From the NCBI GenBank assembly GCA_026119935.1, contig JALRMH010000084.1, positions 1 through 64,000 on the forward strand: a stretch of 64,000 bases of DNA, in the 5' to 3' direction. The notes below the pieces were generated by a model that was not told the origin of the DNA, made no database searches, and saw only the letters and a list, made by a program, of their open reading frames with translations. The position numbers were made by a program, and so were the translations under genes. This DNA is from Endothia cerciana (Eukaryota; Ascomycota; Sordariomycetes; Diaporthales; Cryphonectriaceae). Shown piece by piece: positions 21,226-35,126 of this stretch (position 1 is its first letter; every line of letters starts with the position of its first letter).

Positions 21226-23188
21226 TGGCGTCGCCGTCCCCTCTGCTGTGGGATATGTGCGCGGAGAAGGTTCCGAGTCCGCTGGCCGGGGTCGTGTTTT
21301 GACGCCTCAGAGGTACCCCGAGAGTACATGTCACGATGAGGCTCTGCAGATGGCGGGGGATGGGACCGCAATGGTGACGGACCAGGGAATGGGGGATGAA
21401 TCACGGGAAGGGATGGGAAGGGATGGGATGGGATGGGACGGGAGGGGGGAGACAAAGAACAAGACGAATCAGGAGAGGCTGTACTTACGAGCATGTATCT
21501 CCTCCAGTCACTCTGAGGAACACACTTGGCTTCGGGATCCGGGGCCCTAGATGGTGACAGGCGATGGTCGCGACGTCGAGAAGGACAGGACGAGATGTTG
21601 TGAATTGAATTGTGAAGGGTTAGCCTCGGAAAGACACTGGCGATGGGGAAATCGTCTTGTCGCAGGTACCGCACGTAGCCTTGTAGCCTGCCCAGTGGTG
21701 CTGGTCGCGCTTTTGGGGGGGGGGGGGTGGTACGATGTCAGGTGGTGTGCAGTGAGTGAGGCGGGTGGGTGTTTTTTTGTCGACGTCTCGACGAGGGCGA
21801 CAGGTTGGTGAGGAGAGAGGTACCGCAGGGTGACCGTGGACGGGGGCGAGTGACTTCTGGGAGGCCGGAGGGGGGAACTCGAGAGGGAAAGCTTCTTTTT
21901 TTTCTTCCTTCTTCTTCTTCCCTTCCCCTCTGGCGGGCGCGGCAGGGAAGGGCAAGCAGAGGCAGGGCCCCCAGCCACCAGCAGGCCCCACCACCCTGCC
22001 CGCCCGCCCGAGCCCCAGACAATCATGCTTCGTATCTACATGGTACTACGTACTGGGCAGGCTGGGCCATGGCTGAGGCACGCTGAGGGTCGCGAGAAGT
22101 GGGCCGGGCTTCCCGCTAGCGGCACGCTTAGCGCATGCTAGGCTTGTGGACCAAACGAACACCTCATGCCCCCATGCTCATTAGAGGTACCATAGTAATT
22201 ATCCTGTGTGATCCGATCCGCCAAATACTATTTACCTCGTCCTCTCCAAGCAAGTACCATGCCCGGGAGATGAACCCCTCGAGCTACCTACTCCATACGT
22301 ACTTAGGGGCCATCCGGGTATAGCCTGCGTCCCCGTGTTCCCACACAGACCGTTACAAGTATGTGCTGCCCGCCCGCCCAGGGCTTACATCATCACTTGC
22401 AGTCAGTGTTTAAGAGGCGCCGTGGATGACGCGCCCAGTCTGATTTTTTTATCTCGGGAAGTAAGGGGCAGAGATTGCAGCGATGTGTCCAGGACAGAAA
22501 AAGGCGGGGCGGCTGGGTCGGGACCAGTACCACCACATTGTCCCACCTGTGTGGTCTGTACTATAACAGTAGTAGGAGGAGATAGAAAATAAAAAAAATT
22601 CCCTTCCACCCCCCCCCCCCCGAGAGAGAGGTTCTCATCTGGCCGGGGGCCAGCTTCTAAAGCTCCTCTTGTTCTACGGCTGGGACGCAGGGGAAGAAGG
22701 CGAGTACTATGCAGCCCCGACAGGGCATCAGATGGGTCAGAGTATCAATCTGTATGGCGTAGTCGTGCGGGCTCATCATGTCCTGAACCGAACACTATCT
22801 ACCACCAGTAGAAAGTCAGGGGACGGCTGCCTCAGCGCCTCGGTGCCTCAGTGCGCCGGCACTAGACGCGAGAGTACGCGACAGCCAGGTCACTTGGATG
22901 TGCCCGGGGTTGTACCACATCCGGCTCGTGGCCTGGCCCCCAGCATGTTTCGTTTCGGGTCCTCGAGCTTACATAGCACACCCTGGCAGCCCTGCTCTGT
23001 CGAGGCGGAGAAACAAGCAGAGGGAGGGGGGGAGGGGTTGAGGTTGTCCACCAGCACCTCTCTATACGGATGGATGTACGTACATACGGGGTGGGACAGG
23101 TCTACCTCCATCCAGATTTTCGGGCCGTGAGGCTGCTGCTGCTGCTGCTGCGGTAGATAGTGACGGACAGGCCGCCGTTTAGTAGTAG

Positions 23189-23245
23189 CCAGCCCAGCCC
23201 AGCCCAGCCCAGCCCAGCCCGGGTCAGCCCAGCCCAGCCGAGCCG
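23189..23245. repeat. AGCCC pentanucleotide array, copy 1
   Basis: About seven CAGCC/AGCCC units, then diverged GGTCAGCCC and CGAG variants. The same unit recurs at 30389-30428. Confidence 0.9.
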
Positions 23246-24060
23246 AGCCAAGGCCTCACGGCCCTCTCAGCCCTCCTCGGTCCACGGCCCTGTCAGCTCA
23301 GCCTTGGCCCCACAGGTCGCAGGGCTGTCCGAGACGATCGTCCTCGAAGCAGATCGGGGGCTTGATTGGCCTATAGACTCTCCTCTCAGGGGATCAGGCC
23401 ATCGCATCGAGGCATTTCCGTTCCGTGCGTGGTCCGTCGAGCCTGGGAGGTGAGATGGGACGCTAGAACACGGTTGTCTCTGCATGTCGGCAGTACGCCG
23501 CACCCCATCTGTACACACACAGAGGGGTACTACGTAGGGGCATCACCTGCAAACTCTATTCTGGTCAGTGGTCTTGTCTTCCGTCACGATGACTGGATAC
23601 GTCATCCGCCAGCTGGATAGCGCAGCCCTTTATTGCGGTCGATACATAGTACGTGGTGCTATATGGGTATGTGCCGGCCCCGGACCGCACCGGCCCCGGA
23701 CCGCACCTGGGAAGGGAAACCCCCCCCCCCTCCCCCTTCCAGGTACTTCAGTCATGGGGCTCGATCTTATACGGATACCTCCCCACGCTGCGGGAGGGAC
23801 ACAGAGGGAAACCTTGGGGGAGCTCGTGCACGGGCCCACCCACCCCAAGCTACCCACGATGGCAGGACTGAGCCAGGTCCCTCCCATCCCGCTACCTACA
23901 GCGCTATGGCTAGGTGGCTCTGCAGGTACTGTAGGTATCTCTAGGGTATGGAGTACACCGGAGGACGTTCGAGTACCTGCCGCGGTACCTGGCCGTAGGT
24001 ACTGTCTATACATTGTACTCCAGGCCCGGTAGGGCTCAACCTCCTCCACCACCACCCACC

Positions 24061-27000
24061 TGGGCACCCTCCATGTCAGTCACTTTCCCGGCTCCGCAGC
24101 GGATCTCGAGATCGTGCAGGTACTATGTAGGAGCAGACGACCACGACACGACGCAGCGGACGACAGATCTTGTCGCCGTTCGGGTCGTTCATTCCACCTG
24201 TCAGCACCTTGTATTCTCTACGCCGCCACCTGGATGGAGCCTGACCATGATCCGCCTCAGAAGCCCCTTCGGCTCCCGCCCGTGAGGCTGGACCTCGGCA
24301 GTCGTCACCGCCTAGACGCGTGGGGTCTCGACGAGGACTTCAAGATGGGACCCATCAGACCCGGTGCGGGAGAACACCGCATTTCCTGACCCGGTGTTAG
24401 TAGCCTGCAGACACTCGCAAGTCCTGATCTCGCCGCCCCCGGGCACACGTCGTTCCTGTAGGCTGCCCAGCCTCGCTTGCGTTTGGACCGCTTAGCTAAC
24501 AAGCGCAGCCTGTTCACGCCCCTAGGCTCGCTATCGACCCACGCTGGGCTCCCACTGGTCATCAAGGCCATCTCAAAGCCGTCCAGATGTCTGTCTGCAA
24601 GTCTGCCGCGCTTCCCTTCGCCCTGTCCCACCTGCTACTTCAGATTACGCAACCTGCGGTGACGGCATCGACACAGTAAGAGGCTCTATACGTGCCTCGG
24701 GGCTCTGCTAACGGGTCCTAGTCTCTTAACTCTGCAGCCAGCCCCTCTTGTCCCGTCGCCTAGGATGTACGACGGTCAGCACCAGCCAGTTCAAGGGAAG
24801 GGAAAGCCTCTCGTTCGGTTCATGTACGGCAAGCATACCTAGCGATTGCGCGTACCAACACATTGTCACGCAGCGCGCTTTCTACCCGCTGCACGCTCGG
24901 AGTGCCTGGATCCTACGGAACGGCACCGTCCCCCATCCCGAACAGTCCAGCCTCGACTAACGTCGTTGGGGTCAGATATCGCTATCGTCGCGATGGCCTC
25001 TCTCTGACTTCTGGGTTGGTGCCCTTTCGGAGCGCCCTTTGTCTACCTACGTAGCATGTGCCTGCATGCCTCTGGCCTCTGTCAGGTGGCGGGTTTGAGC
25101 GACCGGTCTTGATCCGTGCTCTCAGTCAGTGTTCCGGACTCGTGTTCCTGGCTGGAGCATCAACAGAGGTTGCTGCTGCGGTGCTGTCGCGCCAGGTCGA
25201 CCGGTCCTAAGCCTTGGAAACACCACCACAGACGGAGGTGAACCTCGTGCCTATATAAGTGTCCTCACACTGAGAAGCAATGCACCGTTATCGACCGGAC
25301 CCCCCCCCCCCTCTTCTTTCCCGGGCCTCGCCTTCTTTGAACCGCTTCATATCCTTGGAGATAGGCATGATTCTGCATTTCCTGAACCATGCTGACCAGC
25401 TCGACAACAATTTCTCATCCCATCTAATCCGCTGTTCGTCTATCATAACTTGCAGTAGCCACAAAAAGGGGGCATGGCCGGCATGAGAAGCACCAAACGA
25501 GCTGCATGAAGTCTCAAAAACTTTGGTCGGACCGAGAAACGCGAACTTGGGTTGCTATTGTTAGGTGATGGGGCCCAGTCTCAGGTCCGTGAAGACTGAC
25601 GATTCAACATGCGCGGCGCAAACCTCAAACGTGCTCGTCTCGATGACCAGACCGAAACGTGAGGCTCGGACGAAACATCATATCGAAACTGGCTCCATAA
25701 GTCCCCAATCCGACCAGGTCCATCTGCATTTGACCCTTCTGGCAGCTCCCTCATGCACATACTCTTGTCGTCTCTTCCTCTGCCCTACTGGCAAGGAGGT
25801 GGTCAGTGGGACCTCCCACGTACTACTTTGTATGCGCGCATGAAGGGATGAAGGGACGAAACATCGATACTGTCGATGTTGGCATTCGATGTCAGCTTCA
25901 GCGACACCGCTATCCTTTCAGGTAATATTCCACTCATCTCCAGTACGGGCGCGTGCAACGCTGCGACAAGTTTGCCCTCACGGCACTGGAATGCCGAGCC
26001 TGGACCTGCTACGCAGTCACACAAAGGATGTGGTTAGTCTTGACTTACCAGTCGTCGGCGATTCTACAATCTCTACCCCAAATCACTCGCACTCGCGTAT
26101 CGTGCCAGAAGCCGGTTCTGTGTGATTCGGTTTAAGAGACGTCACCCTCGATGGGTGGCTTGCGAATTGATGATTTTGACGTCAGCCACAATCGTCCCGA
26201 CTTTCAGCCGTTTCCACCAATACTCGGACGACGAGAACGAAGGATCGTCAAGCATTGCCTTCATCTCAAAGCTCGTTCTTCCGCAGCAACCCTGGGACTG
26301 AAACCGAACCTGTTGCAGCCTACCACTCTTCTTGACGGGCGGTGTTTGAGGACCCGCTGCCCCCGCCCCCCGGGCGCCAAGCTGCCTCCTACGTCCCGCT
26401 CCTTGTTCTATCCTAATACTTGCTGCCGTCCGGCATACTCTGCATACCTAAACCGCGGCGACACCATGATTATGATTCGAGCGGAGGGCGTATACAGCGT
26501 CGTGTGTGGAGTACTCCGTGTGCATTGTACCCATGGCGTCGAAACAGCCACAGATGCGAGAACCTTGTCTCTGGGTCTCAACAAGGATGCCCCAGGCCGA
26601 GCGTGCCAGGGACTGGACCCCGGGGGTGAGATAACCTTATCCGTGGTATAATCCGTACTTCGTATCGTCGGCGGACCACCCTGGCATCATTCCCACGCGA
26701 CGCACATAGGCCGTTGCTGTCTGTGATGTTTCCCGGACAAGCATCCTCCTCGTCCCAAAGTACGCTTGCCTCGCGCATAGCCGTTGCATGCTGACGTCTC
26801 CGTCCGCGTCGAAGTTCAAAACATCCCACACATAACAAGCCAGACCAAAAGGTTGAGCTGCGTGCCCGTCAGTGGTTCTAATGGAGTCGCGATTTCGACC
26901 TTCGACCTGAGCTTCCAGCTCGGCTCCAGGCCCCAGAAGACAGGCTTCTCACAATATATGGGTCCGTAGCCGCCGCAAACAACATCTGCTTCGTCTTTCT

Positions 27001-30000
27001 GTACGGGACCTCAGGCAGCGGTCTCCAGAACCGAATTCGAACTCGCCTACTCTAGCCTATGCCGTGCCAATCCAGCGAAGGCATGGCTTGAACGGAACCA
27101 CAGGCCGCGTTGTTATTTCGCTTCGACAAACACGGACGTCTACCATGCGTCCTCCTATGAGCGACTGTTGAGACTCTCGGAGACCACAATTTCGCGAACA
27201 CCAGGCCCGGCCCTATTGTCGATAGTGTTTGGCCGACGTCTGTGGGTCGACCAAGTGCAAATCAACTCGAACGAGGCATTGCCTGCGAGGAATCCTTGTT
27301 TCTATGGGGATTAATCTGGTATCCAGTGGCTAGGGTTGCAGCCTGTCTGATACAGCCACTCGACAGTGCTCGACCGTAGAAGGATCTTTCGGTTTGGCAA
27401 AGTGTAGACGGATATCTTGCTCGCCGTCGCTACAGTCTTGGCAGCAGCACCTTACCACAGTACCTAGCGATTCTCGAGATGGGATGCCAAGTGGGATGGT
27501 GCGATGCTTGACGGTCGACCAGGGAAGCCTCGCGATATTCACGCAAAGCATTAAGCTCGAGGGGGTTAGGCCCATAGAGACGGTCGCGGCTTCGTCTCAG
27601 AATCGCCAGCAGGACCGTCTACTTGGACTAAACTTCAGGACTCAGCGGCTGAGTAGCGAACGCCACGGTCAGCCCCCAAGGTGACACGCGCCTGGCAGCG
27701 GGGCTGGCCCGTTAGCCTTGACTATCGGCGGCAAAGGCTTCGGCCACACTGGCAAACGACAACACAGTTTCAAGAAATCGACCGGATGGTGAACCCAATT
27801 ACACGTGCCCCTTGTCACATCAACTCCCTCGCTCGGCCGTCCTCCTCCCAAGGTCTTCAAAACAAACACACAGATGACAGCCAAGTATGTCATGGCCGGG
27901 CAAGGCAATCCCAGCTTTACGTCTCTGCTACGGGACCCGAAGATTTCACCAAGGCTGGAGAAGTTTCTGCCAAAGTCCTTAGGTTATGCTGTTCCGCTCA
28001 AGACGATGCGTAGACGGGTAGTCCTAATTTTGGCTACGGAGCTGACTCGACGACTGTGTGGCTCGACCGCCCCTATCATACCACCGACGAAACCAACATA
28101 TTGCTGGTGAGATGTCAAACAGCTCGAAACTTGACCTTGGGGGAAGGCTGTCTTGATTGGATCCATAAATTTGCAGAAGTCGAGACGAGACAGATGTCGA
28201 TCATGGGATTGGATAGTACACATAGTACAGGGCTGGTCTCGCTGCCGAAGTTTCTAATTACTGGACGTTCGATCAACACTTATACTATTTCCGTCCCATT
28301 TCATGATATGCATCCAAGGTCCGGGGTGAGGTTTGATCTGGGCAAACAAGGCGAGAGGTTCCAACCGGCTGACTGGGGACAAGCCAGAAGAGGAATACGT
28401 GGAAGCCCTACTAAGCGCCGCGACGACATGACGGAAGAGGGGTTGGAGAGGGACGTTGGCAGGGACAGATCTCAAATACGAAGTAATCTTGCAGATGTGT
28501 CCCGCGTGGAACCAAGCGGCAGAGGACACCTGAAGGTTGACATGCATTAGCGAGTTGTGGAGATGGCGTATGGTTGGAAAGCTTGTACCCGGCTGCTCGC
28601 GGAGGGTCTCAATTCCTGTCTTTCCCTCTTCTGAATGTGCTTTCTTCGATCTCACGGGTCACTCTGAGCCATCGGTGGATTCTGTATCTGGACAACACTA
28701 CAGGATCCACTGACGAGTACGGTAAAGGCTGACGCATCTGTGAGGTTGTGGTCACTCCGTACCGTCTAGCGAGTTTCAAGGGACTACATGCCTTGGCCGG
28801 TCTGCGGAGAGGGGTCCACACTGCTCGTGACAGCCACATGCCAAGATTCTTTGGGTCGCTTTCATGCAGGGTGCGCAGTAGAAACGACTATCGAGTTGCA
28901 TCCTTGTACAATGGGAGCCGTAGCTCATGCCGAAGGCCTTTTTTTTTATTTTTATTTATTACTTCGAGCCAGATGCCATGCTCTGCTGCGCCGAAGAGTC
29001 TCGTCCGCGCCACCAAGAGGTCAACTCAGAATGAGACTGTCGGGACACCAAGTCAGTCTGACTACTACACGGCTTGAAGCCAAAGTTTGACCGCCACGAC
29101 CGGATATGCGGGCCCAAAGTCCACGGGAAAATGAATCGAATAGTGACGACTGCGGCCGGTGTGCAAGGCGCCCCGTGAAGTCACGACGGCCCGGTATGAG
29201 GACCACGTCGCGTGTTGAGGAGGAGGAGGAGGAGGAGGAGGGCCTTGGCCAGGGGCGCAGGCAGCGACAAGCCATTGATCCAGACTCTGGGGAAAGCCGA
29301 GGACGTAAGGAAAATTCCCTGCCATGCCATCCAGTACGAGAACGCATCACGAGCAGGCCGGCGCGTCTGTCGGTCAGCGGCAGACTTACCTCTCTGGCCA
29401 AGAAGACGCTGACGACGGCAAGGACAACAACAGAGGCTGGGCTCTTGATTCAACTGGGGGTTGGTGTCAAACCAAACGGGCGAACCCACTCACTAGGGGT
29501 TAAGACAAGCCTTTCGCTATAGTAAACGCTAAACCTTATCGTCAGGGTGCCACGGCTTGTCGTCCAATCAAGGGGCTGCAGCAGGTCATGTACGAGCGCG
29601 GCTCTGTAACGATCTGAAGCAGACGCCGGCCACAGGACCCTGGTCTTTCTCTTAACGTCAAACATGACAGAAGTCTGAACACGCCGAGGCTCACCCCCAA
29701 GAACCCTCCGCCCAGCCGCATACTGCTAGAGCCAATATATCCCGTTCCTGTGGAGCCGCCCTGCAGCAGTGGATCGCGATGTTTGTTGACCGCCCGTCAG
29801 CAACGTCAGCAACATCAGCAAAGGAGGCCCGTTTGGCCAACTGTTTGGAACATCTCCTGGAAAGGACAGATGTCGACGGAGGCCGAGAGACTGGGCGACC
29901 TACCTCATGACCAACTGTTTCTAGGCATCTGCTGCGCTCAAATCGCTCTATCACTTGTCTTTCCCGGCAATACAGGCTACGCATCCGTGACGAAGGGGTT

Positions 30001-31518
30001 GAGTCGTTTTGCTCCATCCCCGGTTGGTCAGGCATGCCATCGCAAATCCTTCCCAACGATGTCAACTCTCAGGGGGGCCCCTATCTTTCCCTCCAAACAA
30101 CAACATCTAGGTTTTACAACAAGCGTGGAATCGGCTTCTCGGCTGCGGAGTCCAAAGACGTAACTATGTCAAACGGAACAAAATCGATCGATGTAACGCG
30201 AATACCAGAAATCCGGACCCTGGACAGGGCCAGTGTCCCAGATCCGTTCTGTTTACCGCCTCGCTTCCCCCTTCTTGCATTTCGGATGTTCCGTCGCTTC
30301 TCATCCGCTCCTCATGAGAAACCCCTTCTTTTGATAGGATGCCTGGGGGGCGATGCGTCTATGTACGCCAGGACGCGCATGTAGCTTGTAGCGCCAGCCC
30401 AGCCCAGCCCAGCCCAGCCCAGCCCAGCGTCTAAGCTGCGTCCATGGACGAGCCAAGCGGCCTCTCGAGCAGCGTTCTACACCCCTCTGCGGCTCCCATT
30501 GCGGGAGCGACCAGGGAGTTGAACGCCGTACCCCACGTCTCAGGTACTTCCCAGCACAGCGATCAGTGCCCCGTCATCCTTGACTCGGGTCGTCATGGGT
30601 CTATGGGATAGGCCGGGATGCTCATGTCTGGATGAGACTCCAACTGTGCGGCTCTTACCTGATGCGTGGGGAGCCACAACATGGGCAAGGCAGCACCAGG
30701 CCGGGAACGGGTTGGGTGGATCTGAACAGTATTATGCTCCTCGTTCCAGCCCTGCCACAGGTTCCCTCTCAACCTAGTCACCCGCACACCCTTTCTGGGG
30801 CCCAGGGTCCCCAGGAACGGTCTGTAACGAGGCTAGAGCCTACCTGGTCCATCTTCACCCCTGCCCTCCCCCCACATACTCGAGGTGTCCGTGTCTGCCG
30901 ATATCATATAGTCCTGGGTCCTGGGCATGACCCCGGGCATCAATAGGGCGGCGCGGTCGAGTGACTTATTATCACTGCCCATTCCCTCTCGAAGATCGTT
31001 TGATTTTTGTTTACTTCTCCTCTTCATCATCACGGTTGATCCTGATATTACATACGACCTCCATCACAACGCTGTTGCGTGTGTGTTCCCTTCTTTAATT
31101 GCTAGTCCTTGCTGCAGCTAAACTCATACGCTCATTTGTCTCGGAGGAGACCAACTGGATTGGCTGCCCTTCCACTCCTTAGGAAATACGCACACTTTTA
31201 GTCAACGGTATAATCCGGTTCATTATACTCGCGCGTCGTATACGACTTCGATTCTTGTTCCCCGGGCTCATCGTCGCGAGACCCTAAACGACCTTTTCAG
31301 CACACGCCCGAACGGCATTAAAACGTTGTCCTGGGAAGTCGGTCTGAGGCGAACACCTCTTCTACGAGAACAGACACCCTCACTCGCGGTTTAGCAGCTC
31401 CCCCCCCCCCCCCTTTTTCGATTCAGAAAGCAGACTGGTCTGCCCACCTTCTCCCCACGAGATATTATTACCATTCGGATCTACTCCGATTCTTGGACAC
31501 ATCACCCCGGCGAAAAAA
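24061..31518. other. Large gene-desert segment
   Basis: About 7.5 kb with no gene I can support on either strand. By eye the base composition is more even than in flanking genes, and the ORFs are short and without recognisable motifs. CpA and TpG are still common, so it does not look like heavily RIP-mutated DNA. Candidates such as 28056-28550 (+) carry no known domain. A (GGA)n tract lies at 29217-29241, an AGCCC array at 30389-30428 and a C-run at 31401-31413. The last few hundred bases form the promoter and leader of the SANT gene that starts at 31519. Confidence 0.4.
30389..30428. repeat. AGCCC pentanucleotide array, copy 2
   Basis: About eight perfect AGCCC/CCAGC units, the same repeat as at 23189-23245 about 7 kb away. 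Confidence 0.9.
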
Positions 31519-32697
31519 ATGTCGCCCACAATGCCCATGACCATGTCCCCGGCCATGTATACGCCTACGACCGACGTCATGGAGCGCCACGAGTACGGCA
31601 TCACCAAGCACCACCGTAAGACCTCGTCTACTGGCGGAGGCAGGGCTTGGAGTGAGGATGAGGTACGTGGCTATGCGGTTGCGTGGAGGCCCAGACCGTT
31701 CCGGTCACCATACCATGCCGCACTTTCAGTACTGTGTTGGCATCTACGTGGACTGGGCCGTGTTTGACTAGAGAGGATTCCGTACTAACAGGCTTGGACC
31801 CTATAGGAGGTATACCTACTCCAGACACGCCTACAGAAAATGCCATACAAGCACATCGCCGCCCACCTGAAGAAGACGGAGCTGGCGTGCCGCCTGCACT
31901 ACCATCAGCTCAGCCACGGCAGCAACCGTCGTAAGAGGACGACGTCCATGTCTTCCAGCTCCTCGTCCAACGGACACTCTCCCCTCATGCACGCCACCAT
32001 CCCGAGTCCCATCCACGAGTCTCCCAGTCGCAGTGTCTCCCCCCCGGTATCCCTCGGCAGCTACGCCTCTGGTGGTGCCGTTCAACTCCCCAGCATTATG
32101 AACCATGGTCTCGGGTCTCACAGCTCGCCCCGCCTGCCCGCCATCCTGCCGAAGCCCGCAAACATGACGCTGGCCATCGGCGGGTCCCGCTACAGCTCGT
32201 TGCAGGAGCACGCCCAGCACAGTGCTCCCCTCCTGCCCTCGGCCAGCTTCTCCGCTGCTGCCCACACCCAGACGTCCCCGGCCGCACACCGCGGTGCCAA
32301 CGTGGCCGCCCTCCGTCTGGACTGCTCCACTCTGCCGACACCGTCGTCCGCCGGGTCCCAGCCCATCGACATGGGCCGCCTGCGTGCTGCGTACAGCAAC
32401 CACCGTTCCAATTTCTGGTCGACGGTCGCAGCAGAGTACGGCAGCGGCGTCCACCCTTCGGTGCTTGAGCAGGCGTGGAGGTCGGGCAACGCCGGCGCGG
32501 CCGCCGGTGGTAACGGCAGTAGCTACGCCGCGCCCATCACGCCCATCGGCAGCCCTGATGAGCGGGACTGCTATCACAGGCAGAACAAGACGCGGATCTC
32601 TGCCATCCTGGGCATCGACGCAAGCCCGCGAGGCCCCAAGGAGAGGGAGCTCGTGAGGAGGATGGAGGAACGGGTGATGGTTGGTGTCGGTGCCTAG
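31519..32697 (+). CDS. SANT/Myb-domain protein, putative transcription factor
   Basis: Two exons, 31519-31662 and 31807-32697, phase 0, 344 residues. The junction restores a Myb-like helix-turn-helix: RAWSEDE|EVYLLQTRLQKMP, then YKHIAAHLKKTELACRLHYH and QLSHGSNRRKR. It has the spaced Trp/Leu core and a basic end, like fungal single-SANT regulators. A Ser-rich region (MSSSSSS), a disordered Pro/Ser middle with many SPxR/SPS sites and a conserved-looking helical tail (CYHRQNKTRISAILGIDA) follow. The target is unknown; nuclear location is inferred. The leader just upstream contains a long C-run. Start: the first Met after a stop-rich leader; other Mets (5, 8, 12, 20) follow soon, so the exact start could be slightly later. 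Confidence 0.85.
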
Positions 32698-34849
32698 GCG
32701 TCTCACCTGCGCCGGAGAAGGAACAAATACCTGTCGAATATGGGTCCTTGCTCCAGCAACAACAATCTTGTTGCCCTCAGGCGTTAGAGCTCTGGGCCTA
32801 CCGACTACAACCATTTCCTTTGTCCCAAAAACGTTCTCCTTTGTCGAAATACCATGACGCTGGGCGCGACCGGTCACAGTTGTGTCCATTGACACATCAT
32901 CATCATCATCACCTACCTACTGAAACCACCTACTACCCCCTCTCGGTCAATCATAATCAATCCATCAATCAATACCAACAACGACGTCCGACCCTCAGAC
33001 ACAACACACGACGCTAGACATGTGGTGCGATACTTCACTTCTCAATGCGTGGACTCTTGAGAGACGGGTGGCTTGGTGCAACACGTGAAGAGGAACTTGC
33101 AAGGCAGGGGTGGGAGGGGGTTTTCCTGCCCGTGTGGGGGAGCGGCTTGTGCTTGATACATGGCACTGCACGGGCATGCAGTCATGAGGCACCTCGAGGA
33201 CGAGGGTAGATGACTGGAAGAGACGACGATGACGAAGCGGAAGGGCGTGTGGAATTGCGAACGGCCGGCATTGATAGCTCATCAAAAGAGGAACGTGCCA
33301 GGTCGGGTTTGGATAGCTTTGTTTCGGACAGCGAGACGGGTCGGGTCGGGTCAAGGGAGCAATATCATCGATCTTCAAGTTCACATTCCTCCCAGTGTCT
33401 GCCACCTTGTGTGCTATGAAGTAGTGTCCTGCCATCACTGTTACTCCGCAGCAGTGCTTCCACATTTGGCGACTTGGCGAGACCACCCACGCGTGCCCGT
33501 CACAGTCCCGAGTGCGCCTCGTGTGCATCATGCATCTCGCCTACGGTGACGCGGCGTGGGGTGACGATTTCGCGTGGTCGGCGTAACATGTTGTATCCTG
33601 TCCAGGTGGTACGCCTTATGTACTTACTTGCTGTACTTGGCAGAGGGAGTCTCTGAAGCTGGCCTGAGCAAAGCCAAGAGGACACTGTCTCGGTCTCGAA
33701 AGACCCAGGCAGCCAGGGCGAGTGACGCTTCGCCATGAAGGCGCTAGACGAGGCCATTCTGGTATGCACCCAAAGCGGTAACCCGGTGCTCCACCCCTCC
33801 CTCACATATCACATTCTCAATTGGAGTTTTCCTGGATAAAAACGGCACACCTTGTCATCGTGCGACGGCGTGCCTGGCTACTTTCATATCGTACTGCCCC
33901 ATGCGCGCCAACGAATGGTTCTGCCTACACACGCGTTGGGTTTCTAGGCACGCTGAGGCAGACCCGAGGAGGAGAAGGGTGAGGAAGGGTAAATAAATTG
34001 TCACCGTACCGAGGACTACTCAGTGCTATGATACCGCCCCCCCCCCCCCCCGCGCCAAATACGCACTCTATAACGCGGGGCAAGTATGTGTACGCAGTAC
34101 GGAATACTGCATCGGTATTAGCCTCGTCTCCCTGTGGCAGCCGGATTGGCAACAGGAGGATAATAGATTCCAATGCTGACGAGGTGATTGATCCAGGCGA
34201 CGATGCACAGGAGCGGATACTTCCCCCGGATCACGGGTTTCGGAGAGGCACATCCGTGCCGTGCTTCTCAGGCCCCGCCCATGATCAGACTATACTACTT
34301 GCTATGCATATACTAACTAGTAGTGCGGAGTATCGTGTGCCCTCCCACGGGCGACCACGTCCGCCAGGGAGGCTGCAGTACGGCGCAGAGTGCAGTGTAT
34401 CAGGCGCCGTCAAGGGCCTCACGCCTCAGGTCGGTCAGGATGTCAGCTCTCGCCGAGGGGTCTAGTGAGGTCGGTTTCCCGTCCGTCCCTGTTTTCACTA
34501 CCAACTAGAGCGGGCACGGCGTCTGCTGATCCACCCGCTTGCTCGTCGCCCGTTTGTGGGTATTCAAGCCTGTGCTGCGCTGCCGGCTCACAGCAGTATT
34601 GCCTGACAAATGAACTACTGAGTAGGCTCCCTGGTGTACTTCGGCGGTTCGCGCCTTTCCTTGTGGCTCTACTAGCACAGAACCGGCCGCTATCCTGTCT
34701 CCTCATCACCCAAAGTGTTGCATTGCTCCCCACATCTGATCCTCCGGTGGAGATCATGTCATGAGCAGGACCTCTGCGCACTCACAGCGTGTAGCGATAC
34801 TACACTAGTATCTGCTCCCAATACCGGCTGTCCCCTCCCCGCACTGGTC

Positions 34850-34930
<81 letters not shown>

Positions 34931-35126
34931 CACGCACGCACGCACAACTCTCTCTTTTGATCTCTTGACTTGAACGCCTCACCACACTGTACGTACGGCT
35001 TATGTGCCCTGGCTCCTCTTCTGGCTGCGGAGAGCTCAGGACCCAGACTGCCCATCTCTAACCGATTCGACTGTGCAAGAAGACGTCCATTCTTCAGCAG
35101 GGCTAGACTTCAGTCACTCTGGGAAT
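32698..35126. other. Intergenic region between SANT factor and dehydratase gene
   Basis: 2.4 kb with no supported gene. Contents are (CAT)n at 32895-32912, a C-run at 34037-34051 and the TA/CA microsatellite at 34852-34946 close upstream of the dehydratase gene. Confidence 0.5.
34852..34946. repeat. (TA)n(CA)n(CGCA)n microsatellite
   Basis: About 16 TA units pass into about 20 CA units and then three CGCA units. It lies 180 bases before the proposed start of the dihydroxyacid dehydratase gene. Confidence 0.95.

Larger units (their letters stand above)
19683..24060. other. Gene-poor, repeat-rich intergenic region
   Basis: No gene supported in 4.4 kb. Short ORFs here have repeat-driven composition (Arg/Ser/Pro). 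Notable contents are a mosaic of short tandem repeats at 21062-21225, GGGAT units near 21420-21440, T- and C-runs at 21895 and 22606, an AGCCC pentamer array at 23189-23245, and many GTAC-containing motifs from 22030 onward. Confidence 0.5.

Noticed and set aside
20594..21334. Minus-strand ORF of 246 codons with Ile/Val/Ser repeats
   Set aside because: The apparent protein is only a translation of the CGT/CAT tandem-repeat mosaic at 21062-21225.
24061..31518. RIP-mutated transposon island
   Set aside because: I saw no strong loss of CpA/TpG or excess of TpA and no transposase or reverse-transcriptase motif; a computed RIP index would be needed to revive the idea.
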